The position numbers and the translations under genes are program-made. From the NCBI GenBank assembly GCA_965203795.1, contig OZ241915.1, forward strand, positions 124,001-188,000: 64,000 nt of DNA, given 5' to 3'. The notes below the pieces were generated by a model, which was given only the letters and a program-made list of their open reading frames with translations, was not told the DNA's origin and made no database searches. Shown here piece after piece: positions 51,554-60,253 of this stretch (position 1 is the stretch's first letter; each line of letters opens with the position of its first letter). This stretch comes from CBDBBY01 sp965203795 (GTDB lineage: Bacteria; Pseudomonadota; Alphaproteobacteria; Rhodobacterales; Rhodobacteraceae).

Positions 51554-53779
51554 ATGGCTCAACATATGGACTTGCCGGCTCCGGAATCCGAATCGCTTCA
51601 GGAGGCGATCAAGGAGCGGTACCTGCAGTACGCGCTTTCCACGATCATGGACCGCGCCCTGCCCGACGCTCGCGACGGGCTGAAGCCCGTCCACCGCCGG
51701 ATCCTGTTCGCCATGCGCGAGCTGAAGCTGGGCGCGGCGGGGCCGTTCCGCAAATCCGCCAAGATCTCCGGCGACGTCATGGGGAATTTCCATCCCCACG
51801 GCGACCAGGCGATCTACGATGCGCTCGTGCGCCTCGCCCAGGATTTCAACATCCGCTACCCGCTCGTGGACGGGCAGGGGAACTTCGGAAACATCGACGG
51901 CGACAACGCCGCTGCGGCGCGATACACGGAAGCCCGGCTCACCGCCGCCGCCGAGGCGCTCATGGACGGCCTCGACGAGGACGCCGTGGACTTCCGGCCC
52001 AATTACGACGGCACCCTTGAAGAGCCGGCCGTCATGCCGGCGTCGATTCCCAACCTGCTGGCGAACGGCGCGAGCGGAATCGCGGTCGGAATGGCGACCG
52101 AGATACCGCCGCACAATCTGGGCGAGCTCTGCGGCGCATGCCTCCACTTGGTGAAGCATCCGAACGCGGGCAACGACGCCTTGGCGAAGCACGTCCCCGG
52201 CCCGGACTTTCCGACCGGGGGCCTGATAGTCGAGCCCGCCGAGAACATCAGGGAGGCGTACCGTACCGGCAAAGGATCGATCCGGCTGCGGGCGGCATGG
52301 AGCGTGGAGGAGCTGGACCGGGGGCAATGGCAGGCGATCGTCACGGAGATCCCTTTCCAGGTCAAGAAATCCCGGCTGATCGAGCGGATCGCGGCGCTGA
52401 TCCAGTCGAAGAAGATTCCCGCGGTGGCCGATGTGCGCGACGAGTCAGCCGAAAATGTCAGAATCGTCCTTGAGCCGAAGTCAAGGAACATCGACCCGCA
52501 GGCGATGATGGAGACGCTGTTCCGGAACTCCGAGCTGGAGATCCGGTACTCGATGAACATGAACGCCCTGATCGACGGGCGCACGCCAAAGGTCTGTTCG
52601 CTGAAGGAAGTGCTCGGCGCGTTCCTCAAGCATCGGCGGGAAGTGCTCGTTCGCCGGGCACGGCACCGGCTCGGCAAGATCGACCGCAGGCTTGAAGTTC
52701 TCGAAGGGTACATTGTCGCCTTTCTGAACCTCGACCGGGTGATCGAGATCATCCGGCACGACGACAGCCCCAAGCAGACGCTGATGGCGGAGTTCGAACT
52801 CTCGGACACGCAGGCCGAAGCGATACTGAACATGAGGCTCAGGAATCTGCGGAAGCTGGAGGAGGCGGAGCTTCGACGCGAACGCGACGATCTGATTTAC
52901 GAGCGTTCCGAGCTTGAGGACCTGCTTGGAACGGAGGCGCTGCAATGGAAGCGCATCGCGGGCGAGCTGAAGGACGTCAGAAAGAGGTTCGGCGGGTCGG
53001 ATGCAGGGGGAGCGCGCAGAACGGCATTCGCGGAAGCGCCGCAGGTCGAGGAGCTGACGGCCGAAGCGTCGGTCGAGCGCGAGCCCGCGACCGTCATCTG
53101 CTCGAAGATGGGCTGGGTCAGGGCGATGAAGGGCGCCGTTCCGCTGGACCAGGAGTTCAAGTACCGCGACGGCGACGAAGGCCGCTTCGTGTTTCACGCC
53201 GAAACCACCGACAAGCTGCTGCTGTTCGGATCGAACGGGCGCTTCTACACGGTGCCGGTGTCGTCCCTTCCGGGCGGCCGCGGGCTCGGCGAGCCGATCC
53301 GGGTCATGGTCGAACTGCCGAACGAAGCCGAAATCTGCGCGCTGTTCCCCTATCGCGCCGGGCGGAAGCTGCTCCTCGCCTCGGCGGCCGGATACGGTTT
53401 TGTCACCGACGAGGACGGCGTCGTCGCGGTCACCCGCAACGGGAAGCAGGTCATGAACGTGCGGCCGCCGGACTCCGCCCGCTTCTGCGTGCCCTTGGAC
53501 GGTGACCATGTTGCGCTGTCCGGCGAGAATCGAAGGCTTCTCGTCTTTGCCGCGTCCGACTTGCCCGAATTGTCGCGGGGCCGCGGCGTCCGAATGCAGA
53601 AGCACAGCCAGGGCGGGCTCGCCGACGTTGCGAGCTTCAATATTGCGGACGGACTCAGCTGGCTGGACCCGGCAGGACGAACCCGCACGGAAAAGGACCT
53701 CGGCGTTTGGAAAGGCAGACGCGGCTCGGCGGGCCGCTTGCCCCCGAGAGGCTTTCCGAAGGACAACAAGTTCACCTGA
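51554..53779 (+). CDS. parC: DNA topoisomerase IV subunit A
   Basis: 741 residues from the ATG at 51554 (ATGGAGGGC just before it; an in-frame ATG 9 bp upstream is possible). Type IIA topoisomerase A subunit: 'YLQYALSTIMDRALPDARDG', 'LKPVHRRILFAMRELKL', quinolone region 'GDVMGNFHPHGDQAIYDALV', and the catalytic Tyr near residue 126 in 'AARYTEARLTAAA'. Length and the short C-terminal beta-propeller, ending 'GRLPPRGFPKDNKF', fit ParC rather than GyrA (no GyrA box). With ParE it unlinks sister chromosomes. ParE is not in the window. Confidence 0.95.
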   Translation: MAQHMDLPAPESESLQEAIKERYLQYALSTIMDRALPDARDGLKPVHRRILFAMRELKLGAAGPFRKSAKISGDVMGNFHPHGDQAIYDALVRLAQDFNIRYPLVDGQGNFGNIDGDNAAAARYTEARLTAAAEALMDGLDEDAVDFRPNYDGTLEEPAVMPASIPNLLANGASGIAVGMATEIPPHNLGELCGACLHLVKHPNAGNDALAKHVPGPDFPTGGLIVEPAENIREAYRTGKGSIRLRAAWSVEELDRGQWQAIVTEIPFQVKKSRLIERIAALIQSKKIPAVADVRDESAENVRIVLEPKSRNIDPQAMMETLFRNSELEIRYSMNMNALIDGRTPKVCSLKEVLGAFLKHRREVLVRRARHRLGKIDRRLEVLEGYIVAFLNLDRVIEIIRHDDSPKQTLMAEFELSDTQAEAILNMRLRNLRKLEEAELRRERDDLIYERSELEDLLGTEALQWKRIAGELKDVRKRFGGSDAGGARRTAFAEAPQVEELTAEASVEREPATVICSKMGWVRAMKGAVPLDQEFKYRDGDEGRFVFHAETTDKLLLFGSNGRFYTVPVSSLPGGRGLGEPIRVMVELPNEAEICALFPYRAGRKLLLASAAGYGFVTDEDGVVAVTRNGKQVMNVRPPDSARFCVPLDGDHVALSGENRRLLVFAASDLPELSRGRGVRMQKHSQGGLADVASFNIADGLSWLDPAGRTRTEKDLGVWKGRRGSAGRLPPRGFPKDNKFT

Positions 53780-53803
53780 CATCCGGTCGGCGTCGGGAAA
53801 GCG

Positions 53804-55177
53804 TCAGCGGGGCTCCGCGCGCAGCCAGATCCCGCCCTTGGGCCGCAGAGTCAGGATCATGACAGGGTCGGGCGGGCGGTCCTCCACCAGCGAGAACCTG
53901 AACCGCGAGAGCAGCGAAGCAAGCATGATCGACGCTTCCATCATCGCGAAGCTCGCTCCGATGCACACTCGCGGACCGCCGCCGAAAGGCAGATAGGCGA
54001 ACTTGTCGAACGAGGCCGGATGCTGGAACCGGTCCGGATTGAAGCCGTCCGGATCGGTCCACAGGCAGCGGTTCCGGTGGAGAGCGTAGATCGGGAGAAG
54101 CATCGTGTCGCCGGGCCGTACGATGCGGCCCCACATTTCGTCCGGCTCCAGCGCGACTCTGGCGAGGAGGCCGGCTGGCGGGTAGAGGCGCAGCGCCTCC
54201 TCGATCAGCCGCCGGACCAGCACGAGCGCTTCGGCGTGTTCGGCAGCGGCGGGCCGGCCGCCGAGCACTTTCAGGGTTTCGAGGCGCGCCTCTTCCTGCA
54301 CCGCATTGTCGAATGCGAGCAGGTAAAGGGACCAGGACAGAGCGAGCGCCGTCGTCTCGTGCCCCGCGACAATGAAGGTCAGGAGGTTGTCCCGAAGCTC
54401 CTCCGGATTCATCCGCCGCCCTGAATCCGGATCCTCGCCCTCGCTCAGCATGCTGAGCAGGTCGCTTCCGGCGGGATCCTCCGGCGCCTCGCGCGATGCG
54501 ATGGCGGCGTCGGCGACGGAGCGCATTTCGCGGATGGCGCGGGTTCGGACCATGCGCCCGGGGCGGGGAATCCAGGCGGGCGCGCCGATCACGTCAAGGA
54601 AGGAAACGCGGGCGGTCTGGCTGATGTAGGCTTCGATCGCTCGGTGCACCAAAGCGCCGTCGATCGCTTCGCCGCGGGAGAACGTGACATTGCTGATCAC
54701 TTCGAACGTGGACGCGACCATCTCGGCGTGCATGTCGACGGGCCGTCCGGCGGCGGCGGAAACCCGCCGGATCGAATTCCTCGCCGCTGCGGCCATGATC
54801 GGCGCGAGCTTGCGGACGTTGCGGCTGGCGAACACCGGGGCGGCCGCCCGCCGCTGCCACAGCCAGTGCCTGCCTTCCGCGATGAACAGGCTTTCGCCTA
54901 TCCCCGGCCTCAGGACGTTCTTGATCATCTCCGACTTGGGGTAGGCGTCGGGCCGCTCCCTCAGAATCCGCTTGAGGCCCCGCGGCTCCATCACCATGTG
55001 CCAGCGCTTCACGGTCCGCCCCGAAACCATCGGCTGCCGGGTTGCGAGCTCCGGGATGATTTCGAGAAGGTTCCGCCGGGCGGTCCTTACGATTTCCGGG
55101 ATGCTGAGCGGCGCCTTCGCAAGCCGGGCCTTGACCGGCTCGTCCCGCCGGTATGCGGACTGCTCGCCTGTTGCCAT
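53804..55177 (-). CDS. Cytochrome P450
   Basis: 457 residues from the ATG at 55177 (AAGGC upstream). All P450 marks are present: I-helix 'LLTFIVAGHETTALALSWSL' near 270, K-helix ExxR in 'LIEEALRLYPPAGLLARVAL', and heme ligand Cys near 403 in 'FGGGPRVCIGASFAMMEA'. The layout resembles bacterial P450s related to CYP4/CYP102-like class II enzymes that often hydroxylate fatty or terpenoid substrates. No ferredoxin or reductase gene lies adjacent. Divergent from the lipoprotein gene with 83 bp between starts. Confidence 0.93.
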   Translation of the reverse strand: MATGEQSAYRRDEPVKARLAKAPLSIPEIVRTARRNLLEIIPELATRQPMVSGRTVKRWHMVMEPRGLKRILRERPDAYPKSEMIKNVLRPGIGESLFIAEGRHWLWQRRAAAPVFASRNVRKLAPIMAAAARNSIRRVSAAAGRPVDMHAEMVASTFEVISNVTFSRGEAIDGALVHRAIEAYISQTARVSFLDVIGAPAWIPRPGRMVRTRAIREMRSVADAAIASREAPEDPAGSDLLSMLSEGEDPDSGRRMNPEELRDNLLTFIVAGHETTALALSWSLYLLAFDNAVQEEARLETLKVLGGRPAAAEHAEALVLVRRLIEEALRLYPPAGLLARVALEPDEMWGRIVRPGDTMLLPIYALHRNRCLWTDPDGFNPDRFQHPASFDKFAYLPFGGGPRVCIGASFAMMEASIMLASLLSRFRFSLVEDRPPDPVMILTLRPKGGIWLRAEPR

Positions 55178-55260
55178 TATTTTGCCTTCTGCGGCGGCGA
55201 AATATACCAGCGCCGATAGGGGCGGCAACGCGCCCGCGGATTGTCGGGAGGGCAGCGCCC

Positions 55261-55827
55261 GTGCTCATCGCCAAGAACCGTTGCCTGGCCGCCGCGATCC
55301 CGGCCATGCTGCTGGTCGCGTCGTGTTCCCAAAGCGGCGAGGATCTGACGGCGGACCCCGAGCCGTTCGGGGATTTCAAGCTTGCGACGGTGCACGTTCG
55401 GGCCGATGATTCTCAGACGCTTCCGCTGGCGAGAGAAGCCGCCGCCGAAGAATTGGAAGCCGCGCTGGAGGCGGCGCTCGAGCGGCGGCTCGGCCGATAC
55501 TCGGGCGAGACGCGTTACTCCATCGAAGTGGAGGTGACTGGCCATTTCATTGCTCCGGCGGGCGTGCCCATCATCCTTTCCCCGCGCTCGACGATGGCCC
55601 TGCGTGTCACGGTCCGCGACGGGGCGACTTGGAAGGCGAGGAACGAGGATCCCCGCATGTTTTTGGTCGCCGAGCCGTTCTCGGGCAAGACCCTTGTCGG
55701 CTCCGGGGTGGTCCAGAGCAAGGAGGAGCAGATCCAAGCGCTCGCCGAGCGCGCCGCGTACTTGATCGAGCGCTGGCTGAAGTCCGAGGACGGGCCCGTG
55801 CTGGACGGCGAGGATTCGGAAGGCTGA
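55261..55827 (+). CDS. Putative lipoprotein of unknown function
   Basis: 188 residues from a GTG at 55261 with GGGAGGG 8 bp upstream. Signal peptide with lipobox 'AMLLVASCSQSG' (Cys near residue 24), so it is lipid-anchored. The mature part has a helical Glu/Ala segment ('REAAAEELEAALEAALERRL') and beta-rich sequence ('YSIEVEVTGHFIAPAGVPII', 'STMALRVTVRDG'), a layout seen in lipoproteins that sit in the outer membrane periplasmic face. No family recognised. Stands alone before the tRNA. Confidence 0.7.
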   Translation: MLIAKNRCLAAAIPAMLLVASCSQSGEDLTADPEPFGDFKLATVHVRADDSQTLPLAREAAAEELEAALEAALERRLGRYSGETRYSIEVEVTGHFIAPAGVPIILSPRSTMALRVTVRDGATWKARNEDPRMFLVAEPFSGKTLVGSGVVQSKEEQIQALAERAAYLIERWLKSEDGPVLDGEDSEG

Positions 55828-55970
55828 CGGCACGGCGGAGCTTTCCTGAGTCGGCCATGGCCGACAACGGCGCGAGCAGTTCCGGCGATCCTGATGTCGG
55901 CGTCCGGAGGCACTGGCCCGGCGGCCGCCTTGCGCGGAAACCGTTCAGCGATTAAATGCTTTTCCATCGC

Positions 55971-56046
55971 AGGGGTGTAGCTCAGCTGGTAGAGCATCGG
56001 TCTCCAAAACCGAGGGTCGGGGGTTCGAGCCCCTCCGCCCCTGCCA
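55971..56046 (+). tRNA. tRNA-Trp (anticodon CCA), CCA end encoded
   Basis: 76 nt cloverleaf: acceptor AGGGGTG / CGCCCCT with one G-T pair, D arm GCTCAGCTGGTAGAGC, anticodon arm TCGGTCTCCAAAACCGA with anticodon CCA, T arm with GGTTCGAGCC, discriminator G and genomic CCA at 56044-56046. Confidence 0.95.
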
Positions 56047-56303
56047 ATCGCGGGTCGCAGGTCGGGTCTGCGGGAATTGGAGTGCTTGCGGAGACAAGGC
56101 CGACAGCCCGACCGGGCAAGGCGGATTCGGGGGCACAGCGGGAATTCCGCTCGGCCGACGCAGTGTTGGCCATCCGTCGCACGACGGCCCGGACGGCCGG
56201 CGTTGGTGCGCCATAGGCAGAAAATTCAGGAGCGGACGTGCGGAGACCGCTCGCCGTCTCCGCGTCGATGGCCGCCGCGCGAACTTGCTCGAAAGGAGAA
56301 GGG

Positions 56304-56831
56304 ATGGGCAATTTCCAGCCAATCGTGGATGCGTACGAGGGCGACATCACCAAGCTCGCGGTGGACGCGATCGTCAATGCCGCCAACGAGTCCCTCATGC
56401 ATGGGGGCGGCGTAGCGAAGGCCATCCAAGACGCTGCCGGATCGGGCTTGCTTGAGGAATGCCGCGTGCTTGGTGGCTGCCCGGAAGGCGAGGCCCGCGT
56501 CACCGGCGCGTACAATCTTCCGTCCAGGATAGTCATCCACACCGTGGGGCCTGTTTGGCGCGGTGGCACCAGCTTGGAGGAGCCGACCTTGGCGCGCTGC
56601 TACCGCGAATCCATCAGGCTGGCGCGGGCCTACGGCGCGGAGTCCATTGCGTTTCCTGCCATTTCGACCGGCAAGTACGGGTTTCCTGCAAGGCGGGCGG
56701 CGGGGATCGCGGTTCGTTCGGTCATGAAGGAGGCTGCGACGAATCGTCCGCTCCGCCTTGTCCTGTTCTGCTGCTTCAGCAGCGAATCCTTGGATGCCCA
56801 CCGCTCTGCGCTAAGAAGCTTGCGCGGGTAG
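56304..56831 (+). CDS. Macrodomain protein (O-acetyl-ADP-ribose deacetylase / ADP-ribosyl hydrolase type)
   Basis: 175 residues from the ATG at 56304 with AAAGGAGAAGG upstream. MacroD-type motifs: 'EGDITKLAVDAIVNAANESL' (Asp14 and the Asn that binds the ribose), 'HGGGVAKAIQDAAG', 'VIHTVGPVW' and 'AFPAISTGKYGFP' (phosphate-binding loop). Such enzymes release ADP-ribose from proteins, nucleic acid ends or O-acetyl-ADP-ribose. No partner gene adjoins it, so a general repair or scavenging role is likely. Third ADP-ribose-handling protein of the window. Confidence 0.92.
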   Translation: MGNFQPIVDAYEGDITKLAVDAIVNAANESLMHGGGVAKAIQDAAGSGLLEECRVLGGCPEGEARVTGAYNLPSRIVIHTVGPVWRGGTSLEEPTLARCYRESIRLARAYGAESIAFPAISTGKYGFPARRAAGIAVRSVMKEAATNRPLRLVLFCCFSSESLDAHRSALRSLRG

Positions 56832-56963
56832 CCTGGCCGACTGCCGTTCCGCTTCCGCCGCAGCGCGTCATCGTTCCGGCTGCAATGTTCTCAGCGGCTG
56901 ACAGGCCGCAATTGGCGGAATTCCTTGCAGCGAAGGCGAGTTCGCGCGTTTTCGATGAGAAGT

Positions 56964-59015
56964 TCAGGCTATTGGCGGCGGGCTGCCGTAGAGCTGCTCG
57001 CGTTTAGGCCGGTCGTCGGCTCCGCGCCCGCCGAGTATCCGCCGCGCGACAGTGTGCCCGGACAGCACCGCGGCCTGGATCGTACCCGGAACGAGGCAGT
57101 CGCCTACCAAATGGATGTCGCCCAAGCCGTCCATCGCAGCCAGTTCGTATCGGAGGCCGTCGACCGGCGATCTCGCGCCCACGAACGCGAGCGCGCCGAA
57201 TTCGATCTCCACAGGCTTTCCCGTCAGCGCGTCGCGGAATGAAGCTTCGTTTGTCATCATCAGGTTGGGCCGCATCTCGACGCCGAGCGCCGCCAGCCGG
57301 TCGACGATGCGCTCCTGCTCCAGCGTATGGTCCGTCCATGTGGCGATCTGAGGGAGCGGCGTGGCGTACGTGACGCCGTGGCCGAGCCTTGCCAGCCGCT
57401 CGGCGATCACGCTCGCCATGTAGAAATGATCGTCGTCGTAAACGACGAAACTGGTCTGCGGCATGTCGGACGCCTGTCCGTCCAGAATGTCGTCCGGCGT
57501 AAGGACATTGATGCCGTCCCAGGCAACGGGGTCGAAATTGGTCGATCCCACGCCGTCCCGCCGCCATTTCGCGCCGGTCGCCAGCATGATCGTGTCCGCG
57601 CCGAAATCGGCGATGTCGCCGGCGCTCATCCTGCTGGAAAGATAGAGGTCCGCGTCGGCCTGCTGCGACAGCTGGTAGGTGCGGTAGTCCCGCACCCTTG
57701 CCCAGGTCCCAAGCCCGGGAAGCTTCGACTCGCGGGCGACCCGACCGCCGGCCTCCGCTTCGGCCTCTGCGATGGCAACCGCGTGTCCGGCCCGCATGAG
57801 CACAAGCGCGCATTCAAGCCCCGCCGGTCCTGCGCCGATGATCAGGTGCGATTTCCGGCCGGCTGATGCCGGCGGCGCTTCCGGGTGCCATCCCCGGCGC
57901 CACTCCTCCGATATCGTCGGGTTCTGGGTGCACCGCAGGGGCAGGCCGTAGCTGTCCATGCTGACGCAGACGTTGCAGCCGATGCATTCCCGGATCTCGT
58001 CGGCGCGGCCCTCCTTGATTTTGCGCGGCAGGAACGGGTCGGCGATCGAAGGCCGGGCTGCGCCGATCAAATCCAGGCGGCCCGACTTCACGAGCGAAAC
58101 CATCCTGTCCGGCGAGGTGAACCGTCCGACTCCGACCACGGGCTTCGAAGTCAGCGATTTCACGAAGTCGGTGTATTCGAGCTGGAATCCCTCTTCCGCG
58201 AACCGCGCGGTCGCGCTGTCGTTCGGCCATCCGGAAAGGTTCACGTCCCAGAGGTCCGGCAGCTCGGCGAGCGCCGCCACCGCATCGCGGCCTTCGCCGT
58301 CGTGGGCGATCCCGTTCCTCTTTCCCGGCTCGGCCACGCTGAAGCGAAGCGCGACCGCCGCAGTTCCTTCCGCCGCTTCGAGCGTGTCCTCGAGCACTTC
58401 CCGGAGAAGCCGGACGCGGTTTTCGAACGATCCGCCGTACTGGTCCGTTCGCCGGTTCGTGCGGCGCGCGAAGAAATGCGACAGGATCGAAAGATCGTGG
58501 GCCGCGTAAACGTAAAGGATGTCGTATCCGGCTTTCATCGCCCTGACGGCCGCGGCCTTGTGCGCAGAACGGAACTTCCGGATGTCCGCCAAGTCCATCG
58601 CCGCGGCCTGCGAGGGCACTTCCGGACGAAGAACCGGAAGCGCGCTGGGCCCGATCACCGGCAGGCCCGTCGTGATGTTGCGGGACCTCATGCCCCCGTG
58701 CCCGAGCTCGATGGCCGCGAGGCTCCCGTGCTCCTTGATGGCCTCGACCTGCGCGGCGTGGCGCGGGATGTCGCCATCGTCCCAGATGCGTTCCATCGGG
58801 TGGTTGGCCATGTCGGAATCGGGCCCGATTTCAGAAATCTGGACCGCGACCGTTCCCCATCCGCCCTCCGCCTTCATGGCCCGGAGGGCGATCGCGCCGC
58901 GCGGCTGCGCCCAGCCGTGGCCCGTCGCGTGAGGCACGGCGTAGAAGCGGTTCGGGGCCGTTACCGGGCCTATCCGGACCGGCTCGAACAGGACGCCGTA
59001 GCGTGCGGCGTTCAC
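56964..59015 (-). CDS. Trimethylamine-dehydrogenase-like FMN/4Fe-4S oxidoreductase with altered active site
   Basis: 683 residues. N-terminal FMN barrel of the old yellow enzyme class ('PVTAPNRFYAVPHATGHG', 'DILYVYAAHDLSILSHFFAR', 'RRTDQYGGSFENRVRLL', 'GAARPSIADPFLPRKI'), a 4Fe-4S site in 'CIGCNVCVSMDSYGLPLRC', then a FAD/NAD-like domain ('HLIIGAGPAGLECALVLMRA'). Overall similarity to trimethylamine and dimethylamine dehydrogenases is strong. From memory of trimethylamine dehydrogenase, Cys30 (covalent FMN) is Ala here, and two of three aromatic bowl residues (Tyr60, Trp355) are Ile and Asp. So it probably oxidises another methylated amine or N-methyl amino acid and passes electrons to ETF. 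Last gene of the Tct operon; overlaps the Tm-1-like gene by ATGA. Confidence 0.82.
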   Translation of the reverse strand: MNAARYGVLFEPVRIGPVTAPNRFYAVPHATGHGWAQPRGAIALRAMKAEGGWGTVAVQISEIGPDSDMANHPMERIWDDGDIPRHAAQVEAIKEHGSLAAIELGHGGMRSRNITTGLPVIGPSALPVLRPEVPSQAAAMDLADIRKFRSAHKAAAVRAMKAGYDILYVYAAHDLSILSHFFARRTNRRTDQYGGSFENRVRLLREVLEDTLEAAEGTAAVALRFSVAEPGKRNGIAHDGEGRDAVAALAELPDLWDVNLSGWPNDSATARFAEEGFQLEYTDFVKSLTSKPVVGVGRFTSPDRMVSLVKSGRLDLIGAARPSIADPFLPRKIKEGRADEIRECIGCNVCVSMDSYGLPLRCTQNPTISEEWRRGWHPEAPPASAGRKSHLIIGAGPAGLECALVLMRAGHAVAIAEAEAEAGGRVARESKLPGLGTWARVRDYRTYQLSQQADADLYLSSRMSAGDIADFGADTIMLATGAKWRRDGVGSTNFDPVAWDGINVLTPDDILDGQASDMPQTSFVVYDDDHFYMASVIAERLARLGHGVTYATPLPQIATWTDHTLEQERIVDRLAALGVEMRPNLMMTNEASFRDALTGKPVEIEFGALAFVGARSPVDGLRYELAAMDGLGDIHLVGDCLVPGTIQAAVLSGHTVARRILGGRGADDRPKREQLYGSPPPIA

Positions 59016-60253
59016 GGGCGGTCGCGTTTGACCGTGCCGTCTGCGACCCAGGCGTCGAAAAGCTCGAGCACGGTGTCGGCGAACGCCAAATCATTGATGT
59101 GGGCGTCGATCTCCGTCATGCGGACCGGGGGCCTTATCGCGGTCCGCATCTCCTCCAGGAACGCCTCCAATCCGCCGGGATCGTGCGCGGGCTGGCCCGG
59201 CCTGTCCCATTCCTCGAGCCCTTGGGCGGTCAGGACGACATGCACCGGAGCCTTCGACGCGGAAAGGCGCTGCGCGAGCTCGCGCGCCGTTTCCCGGCGC
59301 TCCTCGCTGTTGAGCGCCGACGACTTGATGAGGCGGTTGTGGGCATGGAACGGCCTGTCGGTGTATCGCTCGGGAATGTCCTGCCATCCGGCGAAATCGA
59401 TCAGGTCGAGGCACCCCGGAGAAACCAGCTGCGGAATTCCGGCCCTGCCGGCGTTCAACAGCCTGTCCGCGCCTCCGTTCACCACCGAGCCTGCCAGCAG
59501 ATTGCCGAGCTCCGGCAAGGCGAAATCCATCACGCACGCGAAGCCGCCCTGGGCGGCGATCCGTTCGAACGCCATTCCGCCCATGCCGGTGGCATGGAAT
59601 ATCGCGGGCTCGAAGCCCCGCTCCTCCAATGCCGGCTTGAGCAGCTTCATGTAGGAGAGGCAGGACGAGCCGAGCGAAGTCATGCCTACCCGCGGCAGGT
59701 CCTCGGGCGGCTTTTCCGCCGCGCGCGCGGCTCCGAGCACGGCGCCCGCGGCTTGGCTGAGCGAGGATTTGCAGATCGAATTCAGCCCGTACAGCCCGCC
59801 GGCCCAGAGGATCATCTGGATGTCGGGTGAAAGCCTGTCGGCCGGAATCAAAGGTGAGAACGAGACCGTGGACACGATGTGCTTCGGAACGCCGAGCGGA
59901 AGCGCCTGGCAGACGTCGAGCGCGAGATCGGTTCCCATCGTGCCGCCAAGAATGATGACGCCGTCCACTCGGCCTTGCGCCTGCATGTCGGCGGCAAGCG
60001 CGGACGCGCCTAGCGCCATGATCTGCATGGCGCTGTTTTCGTCGCCGCTTTCGGCGGCTGCGCGAATTGAACTGTCCGCCGCCGCGGCGACGTCGTGCTT
60101 GGAGACGTCGCACGGCTCGGACGCATCGCCCAGCACGCTGACGTCCATAGTGACGGTGCGCCCGCCTTGGCCGCGGATGCAGTCCGAAATGTATGCCAGT
60201 TCGTCGTTCTTGGTGTCGAACGTGCCGACGACAAGGATGGTTTTGTCAGTCAT
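59012..60253 (-). CDS. Tm-1-like ATP-binding domain protein (UPF0261)
   Basis: 413 residues. Family marks: 'ILVVGTFDTKNDELAYISDC' at the start, 'GVIILGGTMGTDLALDVCQA', 'HIVSTVSFSPLIPADRLSPD', 'VGMTSLGSSCLSYMKLLKPA' and 'FEPAIFHATGMGGMAFERIA'. Named after the plant Tm-1 resistance protein, this family has no settled enzymatic role; in bacteria it is found in catabolic operons. Overlaps tctA by 8 bp and the downstream oxidoreductase by 4 bp, so it works in the same pathway. Confidence 0.88.
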   Translation of the reverse strand: MTDKTILVVGTFDTKNDELAYISDCIRGQGGRTVTMDVSVLGDASEPCDVSKHDVAAAADSSIRAAAESGDENSAMQIMALGASALAADMQAQGRVDGVIILGGTMGTDLALDVCQALPLGVPKHIVSTVSFSPLIPADRLSPDIQMILWAGGLYGLNSICKSSLSQAAGAVLGAARAAEKPPEDLPRVGMTSLGSSCLSYMKLLKPALEERGFEPAIFHATGMGGMAFERIAAQGGFACVMDFALPELGNLLAGSVVNGGADRLLNAGRAGIPQLVSPGCLDLIDFAGWQDIPERYTDRPFHAHNRLIKSSALNSEERRETARELAQRLSASKAPVHVVLTAQGLEEWDRPGQPAHDPGGLEAFLEEMRTAIRPPVRMTEIDAHINDLAFADTVLELFDAWVADGTVKRDRP

